Assembly (NCBI GenBank): GCA_934654815.1
Contig: CAKUGU010000019.1
Span: 1-43,137, forward strand
Reading direction: 5' to 3'
Source: an uncultured Ellagibacter sp.
Lineage (GTDB): Bacteria > Actinomycetota > Coriobacteriia > Coriobacteriales > Eggerthellaceae
Length of the DNA: 43,137 bases
The translations under genes and the position numbers were made by a program. Positions 33,929 to 41,827 of the stretch are shown here, piece after piece (the stretch's first letter is position 1; the number at the start of each line of letters is the position of its first letter). Under the pieces are notes generated by a model that was not told where the DNA came from, ran no database searches, and saw nothing but the letters and a program-made list of their open reading frames with translations.

Positions 33929-33965
33929 AAGCGCCCGGCCTCTCCCAAGGAGGCCGGGCGCTTTT
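33929..33965 (+). terminator. Rho-independent terminator, 14-bp stem
   Basis: AAGCGCCCGGCCTC and GAGGCCGGGCGCTT pair perfectly around a 7-base loop and run into TTTT. It lies about 170 bases after the DUF1846 gene. The stretch 33762-33928 before it is GC-rich with a partial inverted repeat (GGTTGC...GCAACC, near 33786-33831) and no gene. Confidence 0.85.
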
Positions 33966-34149
33966 CGTGTGCCGGCGTGCTGGAGCATCCCTTGTCCACG
34001 CCCTCAAACAGGGATCGGACCCTCCCGGGCGCAATTCCCAAACCGCGTGTCCACAAGCCGCGCCTCGCGTCCTTTGAGCACGGGCCACCGCCTTCCCGCC
34101 TTCAAAGGCAAGCCGTATCCCGTGTGCCCGCGAGCCGCGCGTTCGCAAA

Positions 34150-34476
34150 ATGGCAGATTGCTACGGGTTTGCAAATGGGAGCGTGAAAACGAGGCCGTAT
34201 ATGGCAGCCAAGGCCGGGTTTGCAAACGGAAACTCATTTTCGCGCCCTTCTATGGCGGGGTACGACGGCTTTGCAAACCGTAAACGCACCAAAGTGGCAG
34301 CCAAAACCGGGTTTGCAGGGGAAAGAGGGTCCATGGGACCGCGCTGCCTTTGCAAAACCGTCACAGCCCGCCATCCAGCGGCAGGTTTTCGGCACGCTCT
34401 TTGCAAAGCCGTTGTTGGCCGCCATCCAGCGACCCGTTTTCCGCCCCGCTTCAGCAAAACCGTCGTACCCCGCCGC
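34150..34476. repeat. Mirror-arranged array of seven ~51-bp repeat units
   Basis: Plus-strand units start at 34150, 34201, 34252 (shortened to 42 bp) and 34294 (cut to about 30 bp). Minus-strand units tile without gaps at 34476-34426, 34425-34375 and 34374-34324. Conserved columns are ATGGCRG (1-7), ACGGnTTTGCAAA (14-26, whose core is a perfect palindrome) and GAAAAC (36-41). The cores are 51, 51, 42, 37, 51 and 51 bases apart. Read in frame from ATG, units give 17-residue peptides of the form MAxxxGFAxxxxKTxRx on both strands. There are no unique spacers, so this is not a CRISPR array. No family is recognised. The flanks 33969-34149 and 34477-34512 show no gene. Confidence 0.8.
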
Positions 34477-34512
34477 CCCGCTTGGCGAGCTCGCGCTTTT
34501 CGCGCCTTTCCC

Positions 34513-34541
34513 AAGACAAAGACCCCGCGCCGCCGTATACT
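34513..34541 (+). promoter_or_regulatory. panB promoter
   Basis: AAGACA (34513-34518) and TATACT (34536-34541) are 17 bases apart, ending 80 bases before panB. The promoter begins 36 bases after the repeat array ends. Confidence 0.55.
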
Positions 34542-34621
34542 TCCCCTTGCACAAGGAGCGCGGATGACCCGGCATGCGGCTGGGCACCCAGCCTCGAAGC
34601 ACCCAACAGAAAGGGACGGCT

Positions 34622-35458
34622 ATGCCTGTTTCCAAGCAGACCGTCGCCACGTTCGCGCGCGCGAAAGCCGAGGGCCGGAAGTTAGCGATGCTAACGGCCT
34701 ACGACTATTCGACCGCAAGGCTTCAGGACGAAGCCGGCGTCGACGGCATCCTCATCGGCGATTCCCTCGGAAACGTCATCTTAGGGTATGAAGATACCCT
34801 CTCGGTCACCATGGACGACATGATCCACCACTGCCGCGCCGTCGCGCGCGGGGCCAAGCGCGCGCTTATCGTGTGCGACATGCCCTTCATGTCCTACGAG
34901 GCGAGCGCGGAGGAAGCGCTTCGCAACGCCGGGCGCCTTCTTAAGGAAGGGCGCGCTAACGCGGTGAAGCTCGAAGGCGGGACCGAAGTGTGTCCGCAGG
35001 TCAGAGCCATCACGAGCGCCGGAATCCCCGTGATGGGGCACCTCGGGCTCACCCCGCAATCGGTGAACGCCCTCAGCGGATACAAGGTTCAGGGGAAAAC
35101 CGACGGCGCGGCGCAGAAGCTCCTCGACGACGCGCGGGCGCTCGAGGCGGCGGGCGCGTTCGCCATCGTGCTCGAATGCGTGCCGACACCGCTCGCGAAC
35201 GTCGTGACGCGCAGCCTCTCCATCCCCACCATCGGCATCGGGGCGGGCGCCGGCACCGACGGGCAGATCCTCGTCTACCAGGACATGCTCGGCATGACGA
35301 GCGGGCATACCCCGCGGTTCGCGCGGCGCTTCGCCTGCGTGGGCGACACGATGCGGCGCGGCTTCTCCGACTACATCGACTCGGTGCGGACAGGGTCCTT
35401 CCCCTCCGCCGAGGAGTCGTTCGCGGGCGACGAGAACATCGCGAGCAAGCTTTCCTAA
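34622..35458 (+). CDS. panB: 3-methyl-2-oxobutanoate hydroxymethyltransferase
   Basis: PanB transfers a hydroxymethyl group from methylene-tetrahydrofolate to ketoisovalerate, the first step toward pantothenate. Motifs: LTAYDYSTARLQDEAGVDGILIGDSLGNV (in parts, residues 24-52; the aspartates bind Mg), VMGHLGLTPQS, and IGIGAGAGTDGQILVYQDMLG near the C-terminus. It is 278 residues. The ATG at 34622 has AAAGGGA seven bases upstream; an in-frame ATG at 34574 lacks both ribosome site and homology. panC follows 53 bases on. Confidence 0.96.
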   Translation: MPVSKQTVATFARAKAEGRKLAMLTAYDYSTARLQDEAGVDGILIGDSLGNVILGYEDTLSVTMDDMIHHCRAVARGAKRALIVCDMPFMSYEASAEEALRNAGRLLKEGRANAVKLEGGTEVCPQVRAITSAGIPVMGHLGLTPQSVNALSGYKVQGKTDGAAQKLLDDARALEAAGAFAIVLECVPTPLANVVTRSLSIPTIGIGAGAGTDGQILVYQDMLGMTSGHTPRFARRFACVGDTMRRGFSDYIDSVRTGSFPSAEESFAGDENIASKLS

Positions 35459-35511
35459 ACCGCCCGCATGCTCACTGAAATTACTCACTGAATACGAAAA
35501 AGGATACCGAC

Positions 35512-36366
35512 ATGAATATCGCAACGACAGTTGACCAGGCAAAACAGGTAATCGCCCAGTGGAAGGACGAAGGACTTTCGATCGGACTCGTCCCGACGAT
35601 GGGATATCTTCACGAAGGGCACGAGAGCCTCATCGAGCGCGCTGCGGCCGAATGCGACCGTGTGATGGTGAGCGTTTTCCTTAACCCGATCCAGTTCGCG
35701 CCGAACGAGGACCTCGCCACCTACCCGCGCGATTTCGAGGCCGACTGCAAGCTCATCGAAGCAGCCGGCGGCGACCTCGTGTTCCACCCCGAGCCCTCCG
35801 AGCTCTACGCGCCCGACGCGTGCACCTTCGTGAACGTCGAGGGGATCACCTCCGTGCTCTGCGGCAAGACGCGCCCGACGCACTTCCGCGGGGTCTGCAC
35901 GGTCGTTTCGAAGCTCATGAACATCTCTCAGGCCGACCGCGCCTACTTCGGCCAGAAAGACGCCCAGCAGCTTGCCGTCGTGCGGCGCATGGTACGCGAC
36001 CTGAACATGAACGTGCAGGTCGTCGGCTGTCCCATCGTCCGCGAGGCGGACGGTCTCGCGAAAAGCTCGCGCAACACCTACCTCTCGCCCGACGAACGCG
36101 CGGCGGCATGCGTGCTCTCGCGCGCCGTCGCGGAGGGCATGGGCCTTATGGAAGCGGGCGAGCGCTCCGCCGCCGCGGTGTGCGGCGCGATGCGCGCGCT
36201 CATCGAGGCCGAGCCGCTCGCGCGCATCGACTACGTGGAGATGGTGTCGTGGGACGGCATCGAGCCCGTCGAGAGCGCCGAGGGCCCGGTGCTCGTGGCC
36301 ATGGCCGTCTACATCGGGAACACGCGCCTGATCGACAACTTCATCTTCGACCCGGAAAACCGCTAG
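35512..36366 (+). CDS. panC: Pantothenate synthetase
   Basis: PanC joins pantoate and beta-alanine using ATP. The nucleotidyl-transferase motif PTMGYLHEGHESLI (HxGH) lies near residue 28. SVFLNPIQFAPNEDL, GVCTVVSKLMNI, YFGQKDAQQLAVV (KDAQQ) and GLAKSSRNTYLS (KMSKS-like) follow. It is 284 residues with AAGGA seven bases before the ATG. With panB it makes the last steps of pantothenate synthesis; aspartate decarboxylase (panD) is not in the window, so beta-alanine must come from elsewhere. Confidence 0.97.
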   Translation: MNIATTVDQAKQVIAQWKDEGLSIGLVPTMGYLHEGHESLIERAAAECDRVMVSVFLNPIQFAPNEDLATYPRDFEADCKLIEAAGGDLVFHPEPSELYAPDACTFVNVEGITSVLCGKTRPTHFRGVCTVVSKLMNISQADRAYFGQKDAQQLAVVRRMVRDLNMNVQVVGCPIVREADGLAKSSRNTYLSPDERAAACVLSRAVAEGMGLMEAGERSAAAVCGAMRALIEAEPLARIDYVEMVSWDGIEPVESAEGPVLVAMAVYIGNTRLIDNFIFDPENR

Positions 36367-36375
36367 GGTCCTGCA

Positions 36376-36498
36376 CTCGCCTCGCGTTGGGATCCCGGCG
36401 CGAGGCGAGGACGAATCCGCTCCATCCCGAGCGCCGCAGCGGATCCGGGCACGGTCAACTTCGCGTGCCGCACGGCGGGGCCGGACGCGGGCCCCGCC
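36376..36498. terminator. Three successive hairpins between convergent panC and nadK
   Basis: The 131-base gap holds three inverted repeats: 36376-36386 with 36399-36409 (11 bp, perfect), 36415-36421 with 36438-36444 (7 bp), and 36474-36482 with 36490-36498 (9 bp, touching the nadK stop). None has a T-run. They probably act as U-less terminators or 3'-end barriers for both genes. Confidence 0.5.
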
Positions 36499-37463
36499 TA
36501 GAAGAACACCTTGCTCGCGTACTCGTAGAAGTTCTCGCTCTTGTAGCGCAGAAGCGTCGTGGGAACGCTTCCCCGGCGCACGTACATGCGCTCGATCGGC
36601 GCGGGAAGCGCCGCAATGTCGCCGTCGACGAACAGCGTCGCCTCCCGGTCGGCCGCGTTCGACGAGAGGTCCATCTCCACCACGTCGTTCTCGGCCGTGA
36701 GCAGCGAACGCGCATGGAGCGTGTGCGGGGCGATGGGCACCGTCACCAGGCCGCCGAAACCCGGCGCCACGAGCGGGCCGCCCGCCGAGAGGGCGTAGGC
36801 GGTCGATCCCGTCGCGGTGGCGACCACGAGCCCGTCGCCGCGCATGTCGGCGATGTGCGTGTCCGAGATCGACAGCGCGAAATCGATGATGCGGCCGTTC
36901 GCTCCCCTCGTGACGGCAGCCTCGTTCAATGCGAAAAACGTATGCAAGCCGCCCGTTTCATGCGTGGAATCTATGACGCCCTCTTCGTCGATACCGCCGC
37001 CCGCCTGCCCTGACGTGCCGAGGAAGGAGACATCCCCGCGCCCGTCTTCGCAAGCGGCCCATGGGTCGCGCTCCCCCTGGCACACCACGTCGATGCGTAG
37101 GTTCGCGCGACGTTCCTCGCCCACCTCGCCGGCAAGCGCTGCCGCAACGATCGCCACCACGCCGTCGTCGCTCTCGTTCGCCAAAAAGCCGAGCCTTCCG
37201 AAGTTGATTCCCAGAATCGGGACCCCGCCGTCACCGATCGCGCGGGCGGTTCGCAGGATCGTGCCGTCGCCGCCGAGCACCACGGCCATGTCGACCCCCT
37301 GCGCGAGGATGCGGCGCACCTCGGGGTTGGGAGTGAGCCCCTCCAAGTCCGACGAGTCGAACAGCGAGAACCCGATACCCTGCGTGGAAAGGTAGGTTGC
37401 AAGGAGCAGCGACGCATCGATGGCTTGCGAGTTGGAGTTATTGCGTACGATAAGCAGGTTCAT
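36498..37463 (-). CDS. nadK: NAD kinase
   Basis: NAD kinase makes NADP from NAD and ATP. The GGDGT motif is at residues 64-68 (VVLGGDGTILR), followed by GINFGRLGFL, LNEAAVTRG and ATATGSTAYALSAGGP. The length, 321 residues, is longer than the usual 260-300. The extra length is largely an insertion at about residues 129-174, between the LRIDV strand and FFALNEAAV. It is rich in Gly, Asp and Glu, with no known domain. No strong ribosome site precedes the ATG. A perfect TATAAT lies about 35 bases upstream. Confidence 0.94.
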   Translation of the reverse strand: MNLLIVRNNSNSQAIDASLLLATYLSTQGIGFSLFDSSDLEGLTPNPEVRRILAQGVDMAVVLGGDGTILRTARAIGDGGVPILGINFGRLGFLANESDDGVVAIVAAALAGEVGEERRANLRIDVVCQGERDPWAACEDGRGDVSFLGTSGQAGGGIDEEGVIDSTHETGGLHTFFALNEAAVTRGANGRIIDFALSISDTHIADMRGDGLVVATATGSTAYALSAGGPLVAPGFGGLVTVPIAPHTLHARSLLTAENDVVEMDLSSNAADREATLFVDGDIAALPAPIERMYVRRGSVPTTLLRYKSENFYEYASKVFF

Positions 37464-37483
37464 GAGAGGGCTTTCTTTCTGTT

Positions 37484-37504
37484 TGCTAAGATGAAGTGAT
37501 TATA
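37484..37504. promoter_or_regulatory. Divergent -10 elements for murJ (+) and nadK (-)
   Basis: On the plus strand TGCTAAGAT (37484-37492) is an extended -10 for murJ. On the minus strand a perfect TATAAT (37504-37499) faces nadK. Neither has a good -35. The elements lie within 20 bases, so the two starts may interfere. Confidence 0.45.
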
Positions 37505-37527
37505 TCCGAAGAGAATTGGTGCTTTGC

Positions 37528-39459
37528 ATGTCAGACAAGCTCGCACGAGCTCAACATACGCGCGCGGAAAGGCGCGACTTGGGGTCTGAGAGCACCGACT
37601 ACCGCAAACGGCCGAAGCACGCGGGCGCGGACCGCACGCTCATCGTCGCAACGCGCCAAGAGCGCCTCGCGGCCATGCGGGCGGCCGCTCCCGGCGAGAC
37701 CTCGCAGATCCCCATCGTGAGCAAGCACGCCGGCGTCGACAAGACGCGCGAGCCGCTTTCGCAGCGCCCGAGCCCGACGGCCGACGCTGCCGCCTCCGAA
37801 ACGCCGACAACTCCAAGCACCGCCCAACCGGCAAGCTCCCCCGCGCCCGCGCGCGCGAAATCGGTCGGCGCGTCCGCCGCGCTCATGAGCGTCTGCGTGC
37901 TCTTCTCGCGCATCACCGGGTTCTTGCGCACGTGGGCCATGGCGTTCGCGCTCGGCTCGTCGTTCCTGTCGAGCTCGTATCAGGTGGCCAACAACCTGCC
38001 GAACATGCTCTACGAACTCGTCATGGGAGGCATGCTCGTCACGGCGTTTCTGCCCGTCTACGTCTCCGTCAAGAAGAAGTCGGGCGACGCCGCCGGGAAC
38101 GAGTACGCCTCGAACCTGCTCACGATCGTCACGCTGTTCCTCGGCGCGCTGTCGCTGCTCTGCATGATATTCCCCTCGTTCGTCATCTACACGCAGACGT
38201 TCTACTCCGACCAGAGCGAAACGACCCAAGCCACCTTCTTCTTCCAGTTCTTCGCCATCCAGCTCGTGTTCTACGGCGCCTCGTCGATCGTGTCGGGGCT
38301 GCTCAACGCCAACCGCGACTATCTGTGGTCATCCATCGCGCCCGTCGCGAACAACGTCATCGTCATCGTGACGTTCCTCGCCTACGCGTTCGTGGCGCCC
38401 CTGGATCAGGAACTCGCGCTCTACATCATCGCCATCGGCAACCCTCTCGGCGTGTTCGTCCAGATGGCGATCCAGCTGCCCGCGCTCAAGCGAAACGGCA
38501 TCCGCCTCAAGCCGCACGTGAACCTGCACGACCCCGCACTGCGCGAGACGCTCGGCATCGGCGGGCCGACCTTCCTCGTCATGATCATTTCGTTCGCCAC
38601 GGTGTCGGTCATGAATGCGGCCTCGTACCGCTTCGCGGTCGACGGCCCCTCGGTGCTCGCCTACGCGCGCCTCTGGTACACGCTGCCGTACTCCTTCCTC
38701 GCGATCCCTATCACCACCGCGATGTTCACCGAGCTTTCCGAGATGAAGGCCGACGGCGACATGGGAGGCGTCGTGAACGCGATATCGAGCGGGTGCGCGC
38801 AGATCATGTTCCTGCTCGTCCCCTTCGCGCTGTACCTCATCGTGTTCTCGGTGCCGCTCGTCACCCTGTACCACGTCGGAGCGTTCACGATGGAGAACAT
38901 CTCGAGCATCGCGAGCTACCTCGCCGTGCTCGCGCTCGCGCTGCCCTTCTACGGTATCAGCTCCTACCTCCAGAAAGTCTTCTCGAGCCTGCGCAAGATG
39001 GGCGTGTTCGCGGCGCTCAACTTCCTCGCGGGCGTCGTGCAGATCGCGCTCACCGCGCTTGCCGCCTGGACCACGACGAACGGCAGCGCCAACCCCGCCA
39101 CCATCGAGAGCATCGCGCTCGCATCCGCCGCATTCTACCTCGTCGGCGACGGAGCGCTGCTCATCTACCTGCGCGTCCATCTCGGCCATATCGGCTCGAG
39201 ACGCATCTTCAAGGCGACGTTTTCAGGCTTGGCGCTCGGCGGAATCGGCGCGCTTGTCGGTTGGGGCGTGCTCACCGCGCTTCAAACCTTCGCAGGCGCG
39301 CTCACCGGCTCGCTCGTCCAGGCGTTCGTCTACGTGGCGATAGGCGGCATCGCAAGCCTCGTCGTCACGTTCGGCCTCGCCGCAAAGCTGCATATCGAGG
39401 AGGCCTCGTTCATCACGGGCCTCGTGGGAAAGGTGGCGCGCAAGCTTCGCCGCCGCTAG
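37528..39459 (+). CDS. murJ: Lipid II flippase MurJ
   Basis: MurJ flips lipid II across the membrane. A hydrophilic, Ala/Pro-rich cytoplasmic tail of about 110 residues precedes some fourteen transmembrane segments. The N-lobe contains SRITGFLRTWAMAFALGSS and QVANNLPNMLYELVMGGMLVTAFLPVY, given here in part; these carry the conserved arginines and the family's NxLPN motif. The ATG at 37528 is chosen, though no good ribosome site precedes it; TTG at 37516 and GTG at 37519 are alternatives, and initiation may depend on the short leader. The protein is 643 residues. It lies outside the main cluster and is followed by an ATP-grasp ligase gene. Confidence 0.92.
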   Translation: MSDKLARAQHTRAERRDLGSESTDYRKRPKHAGADRTLIVATRQERLAAMRAAAPGETSQIPIVSKHAGVDKTREPLSQRPSPTADAAASETPTTPSTAQPASSPAPARAKSVGASAALMSVCVLFSRITGFLRTWAMAFALGSSFLSSSYQVANNLPNMLYELVMGGMLVTAFLPVYVSVKKKSGDAAGNEYASNLLTIVTLFLGALSLLCMIFPSFVIYTQTFYSDQSETTQATFFFQFFAIQLVFYGASSIVSGLLNANRDYLWSSIAPVANNVIVIVTFLAYAFVAPLDQELALYIIAIGNPLGVFVQMAIQLPALKRNGIRLKPHVNLHDPALRETLGIGGPTFLVMIISFATVSVMNAASYRFAVDGPSVLAYARLWYTLPYSFLAIPITTAMFTELSEMKADGDMGGVVNAISSGCAQIMFLLVPFALYLIVFSVPLVTLYHVGAFTMENISSIASYLAVLALALPFYGISSYLQKVFSSLRKMGVFAALNFLAGVVQIALTALAAWTTTNGSANPATIESIALASAAFYLVGDGALLIYLRVHLGHIGSRRIFKATFSGLALGGIGALVGWGVLTALQTFAGALTGSLVQAFVYVAIGGIASLVVTFGLAAKLHIEEASFITGLVGKVARKLRRR

Positions 39460-39501
39460 GTGATCTGCGCGCCGACAAGCTCGTCACGGAAAGAAAAGGT
39501 C

Positions 39502-40794
39502 ATGGAAGCAAAACCGCTCATCCAAAGCGAAAGCGACGTGAAAACGCTGCTCAAACCCATCGTCGTCGGAGGCGACATCCTCGCGTACAGCTACGTCCGC
39601 GAGCTGCACCGCGCCTTCGGGATCGAAAGCACGATCGTACTCGCCGCCGCAGACATCAAGATGCTCTCGACGAGCCGCTTCACGGACTATCGCCTTACGC
39701 CCGGCATCCACGACGCCGCGGTGCTCTACCGCACGCTCGAATCGATCGCGCGCGACCTCAAGCAGCAGAACCCCGCGTTCGTGCCGCTCGTCCTCGGGTG
39801 CGACGATTGCCACGCCCGCATGCTGTCAAGCGGCAAGGAGCGCCTCGAGGCCGCCGGAATCGTCGTTCCCTACATCGACTTCGACTTGCTCGACGAGATC
39901 ACCCAGAAGCGCCGCTTCTACGAGCTTTGCGAGGAGCTGTCCATCCCCTACCCCAAGACCTGGTACTTCGACTGCAGCGACGCCGGCCCCGACGAGCTGC
40001 CGCTCGATGAGCTTCCCTTCCCGCTCATCGCGAAGCCGTCGAACTCCGCGCAGTTCCAAGAGGCGGAACCGACCGTCGAAGGATGGCGCAAGATCTACGA
40101 GATCGAGGACGCCGAGGAGATGGCGCGCGTTTGGAAGACGCTGCGCGCGTCGACGTACGACAACCTCATGGTGCTGCAGGACTTCATCCCCGGCGGCGAT
40201 GACGCCATCCGCACGCTCACCACGTTCTCGGACGCCGCAGGCGACGTTCGCGTCGTGTCGGGCGGCGTGGTGTGCCTGCAGGACCACGACCCCACCGCGA
40301 TCGGCAACCCCGTCTGCATCATGGGCGAACGCGAGAAGCGCGTGATCGAGTGCGCGAAGAAGTTCGTGAAGCGCGTTGGCTATCGCGGCATGGCGAACTT
40401 CGACATCAAGTACGACGAGCGCGACGGCAGCTTCCGCTTCTTCGAGGTGAACACGCGCTGCGGGCGCAACACCTACTACATGAGCCTCGGCGGTCAGAAC
40501 TTCGTCGAGCTCATCGTGCGCGAGTTCGTGCTCGGGCAGACCATCCCCTACCGCGAAGCGTACGATCCGTTCCTTTATTGCGTCGTGCCAGCGTACGTGC
40601 TCAAGCGCAGCATGAAGAACGAGAGGAGGCTCTCTGAGGCCCTGCGCCGCCTCAAAACGACTGCCGACCCCTACCCGCTGCATTACGCGCCCGACACGGC
40701 GGCTCACAACATGTGGGCGAAAATCATGTACGTGAATCAGATCAGGAAGTTCAAGAAATTCTACTGGGACACCGACGGCAAGCAGCTGAAGTAG
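39502..40794 (+). CDS. ATP-grasp carboxylate-amine ligase, possible cell-wall precursor modifier
   Basis: This 430-residue protein has the three-part ATP-grasp layout. A Rossmann-like N-terminal domain (KPIVVGGDILAYSYVREL, about 18-36) precedes an ATP-binding part with PLIAKPSNS near residue 182 and the lid segment VLQDFIPGGDD. The metal-binding end is FRFFEVNTRCGRNTYYMS near 320. ATP-grasp enzymes join a carboxylate to an amine or thiol through an acyl phosphate. The gene starts 42 bases after murJ with AAAAGG upstream, so it is probably co-transcribed. A role in adding an amino acid to a wall precursor, as D-aspartate ligases do, is plausible but unproven. Other dipeptide or polyamine ligases remain possible. 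Confidence 0.82.
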   Translation: MEAKPLIQSESDVKTLLKPIVVGGDILAYSYVRELHRAFGIESTIVLAAADIKMLSTSRFTDYRLTPGIHDAAVLYRTLESIARDLKQQNPAFVPLVLGCDDCHARMLSSGKERLEAAGIVVPYIDFDLLDEITQKRRFYELCEELSIPYPKTWYFDCSDAGPDELPLDELPFPLIAKPSNSAQFQEAEPTVEGWRKIYEIEDAEEMARVWKTLRASTYDNLMVLQDFIPGGDDAIRTLTTFSDAAGDVRVVSGGVVCLQDHDPTAIGNPVCIMGEREKRVIECAKKFVKRVGYRGMANFDIKYDERDGSFRFFEVNTRCGRNTYYMSLGGQNFVELIVREFVLGQTIPYREAYDPFLYCVVPAYVLKRSMKNERRLSEALRRLKTTADPYPLHYAPDTAAHNMWAKIMYVNQIRKFKKFYWDTDGKQLK

Positions 40795-40818
40795 CGCGCA
40801 GGCGCCCCCCTATCCAAG

Positions 40819-40869
40819 AAGACGGCTCTTGATCCCACTGCGTGGCTGCGCAGGATCAAGAGCCGTCTT
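40819..40869. terminator. Strong terminator between the ATP-grasp gene and map
   Basis: AAGACGGCTCTTGATCC pairs perfectly with its complement (40819-40835 with 40853-40869), and an inner TGCG/CGCA extends the stem. Short T and A runs flank it, so it can serve both convergent genes. Confidence 0.88.
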
Positions 40870-40920
40870 TGATTGAGAGAGCGATTCCCGAGGCAGATGC
40901 CGCAGCCTCGAAGCGCGCTG

Positions 40921-41709
40921 TCAGCGAGAAACGAGACGGCGGTAACCAGGCTCCGTCGTCAGGACGACAGGACCACCCTCGGTAATGGCAACCGTCTTCT
41001 CGAAATGCGCGGAAGGCTTACCGTCGCGCGTGAGGACAAGCCAGCCGTCGTCGCCTTGGCGCGTCTTGGCGGTGCCCGCGTTGATCATCGGCTCGATCGC
41101 AAGCACCATGCCGACCTCGAGTTTCAACCCGAAATGGCGGTGCCCGTAGTTAGGGACGTTCGGCTCCTCGTGCATCTCGCGTCCGATGCCGTGCCCCACG
41201 TACTCGCGTACCACGCCGAAACCAGCGGCTTCGGCTACCGACTGCACCGCGTGCCCGATATCTCCCAAATGGTTGCCCGCGCGCGCTGCGTCAAGCCCCG
41301 ACCACATGCACTTCTCCGTCACTTCGAGCAAACGCTTCTTCTCGTCGGAGATCTTCCCGACGGGGAACGTCCAGGCGTTGTCACCCACCCAGCCGTCAAC
41401 GGTCGCCCCCGTGTCGACCGAGAGGATGTCCCCATCGCGTAGGATAACGTCCTTGGAAGGGATGCCGTGCACGATCTGATCATTCACGGAAGCGCAGATC
41501 GAACCGGGGAACCCGCCATAGCCTTTGAACGCGGGGATGCCCCCTTCGCTGCGGATGACCTCCTCGGCGAACCGATCGAGCTCGAGCGTGGAGACACCGG
41601 GCTTCACCTGCTCCCCGACAAGGCGGAGAACCTTTGCGGAAAGCCGCCCCGCCTCCTTCATCGCCTCGATCTCGCTCGGAGATTTCAAAACCACGCCCCA
41701 GCTGCGCAT
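40921..41709 (-). CDS. map: Methionine aminopeptidase type I
   Basis: Removes the N-terminal methionine from new proteins. Pita-bread fold motifs are present: NDQIVHGIPS (His), LSVDTGATVDGWVGDNAWTF (two metal-binding Asp), GHGIGREMHEEPNVPNYG (His) and the two metal-binding Glu in AIEPMINAG and HFEKTVAI. It is 262 residues. The ATG at 41709 has AGGAGGCAAGG upstream; the frame is open further upstream through the promoter and the ribosomal-operon terminator. It has its own promoter just after that terminator. It lacks the zinc-finger extension of eukaryotic forms. Confidence 0.96.
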   Translation of the reverse strand: MRSWGVVLKSPSEIEAMKEAGRLSAKVLRLVGEQVKPGVSTLELDRFAEEVIRSEGGIPAFKGYGGFPGSICASVNDQIVHGIPSKDVILRDGDILSVDTGATVDGWVGDNAWTFPVGKISDEKKRLLEVTEKCMWSGLDAARAGNHLGDIGHAVQSVAEAAGFGVVREYVGHGIGREMHEEPNVPNYGHRHFGLKLEVGMVLAIEPMINAGTAKTRQGDDGWLVLTRDGKPSAHFEKTVAITEGGPVVLTTEPGYRRLVSR

Positions 41710-41744
41710 ACCTTGCCTCCTTGAAGTTTGTTTCTCACCGAACG

Positions 41745-41753
41745 AGTATAGCA
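41745..41753 (-). promoter_or_regulatory. map promoter (extended -10)
   Basis: TGCTATACT on the minus strand (41753-41745) is a near-ideal extended -10, 36 bases before map. At the -35 position only the T-run of the rplA terminator is seen, which fits an extended -10 promoter. Confidence 0.6.
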
Positions 41754-41767
41754 GTCGATTTCGGCAC

Positions 41768-41797
41768 AAAAAAAGAGCGCGGCGGAAAGCCACGCTC
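41768..41797 (-). terminator. Terminator of the rplK-rplA operon
   Basis: GAGCGTGGC and GCCGCGCTC form a 9-bp stem with one mismatch on the minus strand, followed by seven T. It lies about 30 bases after the rplA stop codon. Confidence 0.9.
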
Positions 41798-41827
41798 TTC
41801 TTTTCGATAGATTGAGTAGCCGATAAG

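Noticed and set aside
34150..34476. CRISPR array
   Set aside because: Units are contiguous, without unique spacers, lie in both orientations, and no cas gene is present.
34150..34791. Plus-strand open frame over the repeat array as a normal gene
   Set aside because: It runs into panB in another frame and has no ribosome site. The repeat peptides are noted as a possibility under findings rather than annotated as a gene.
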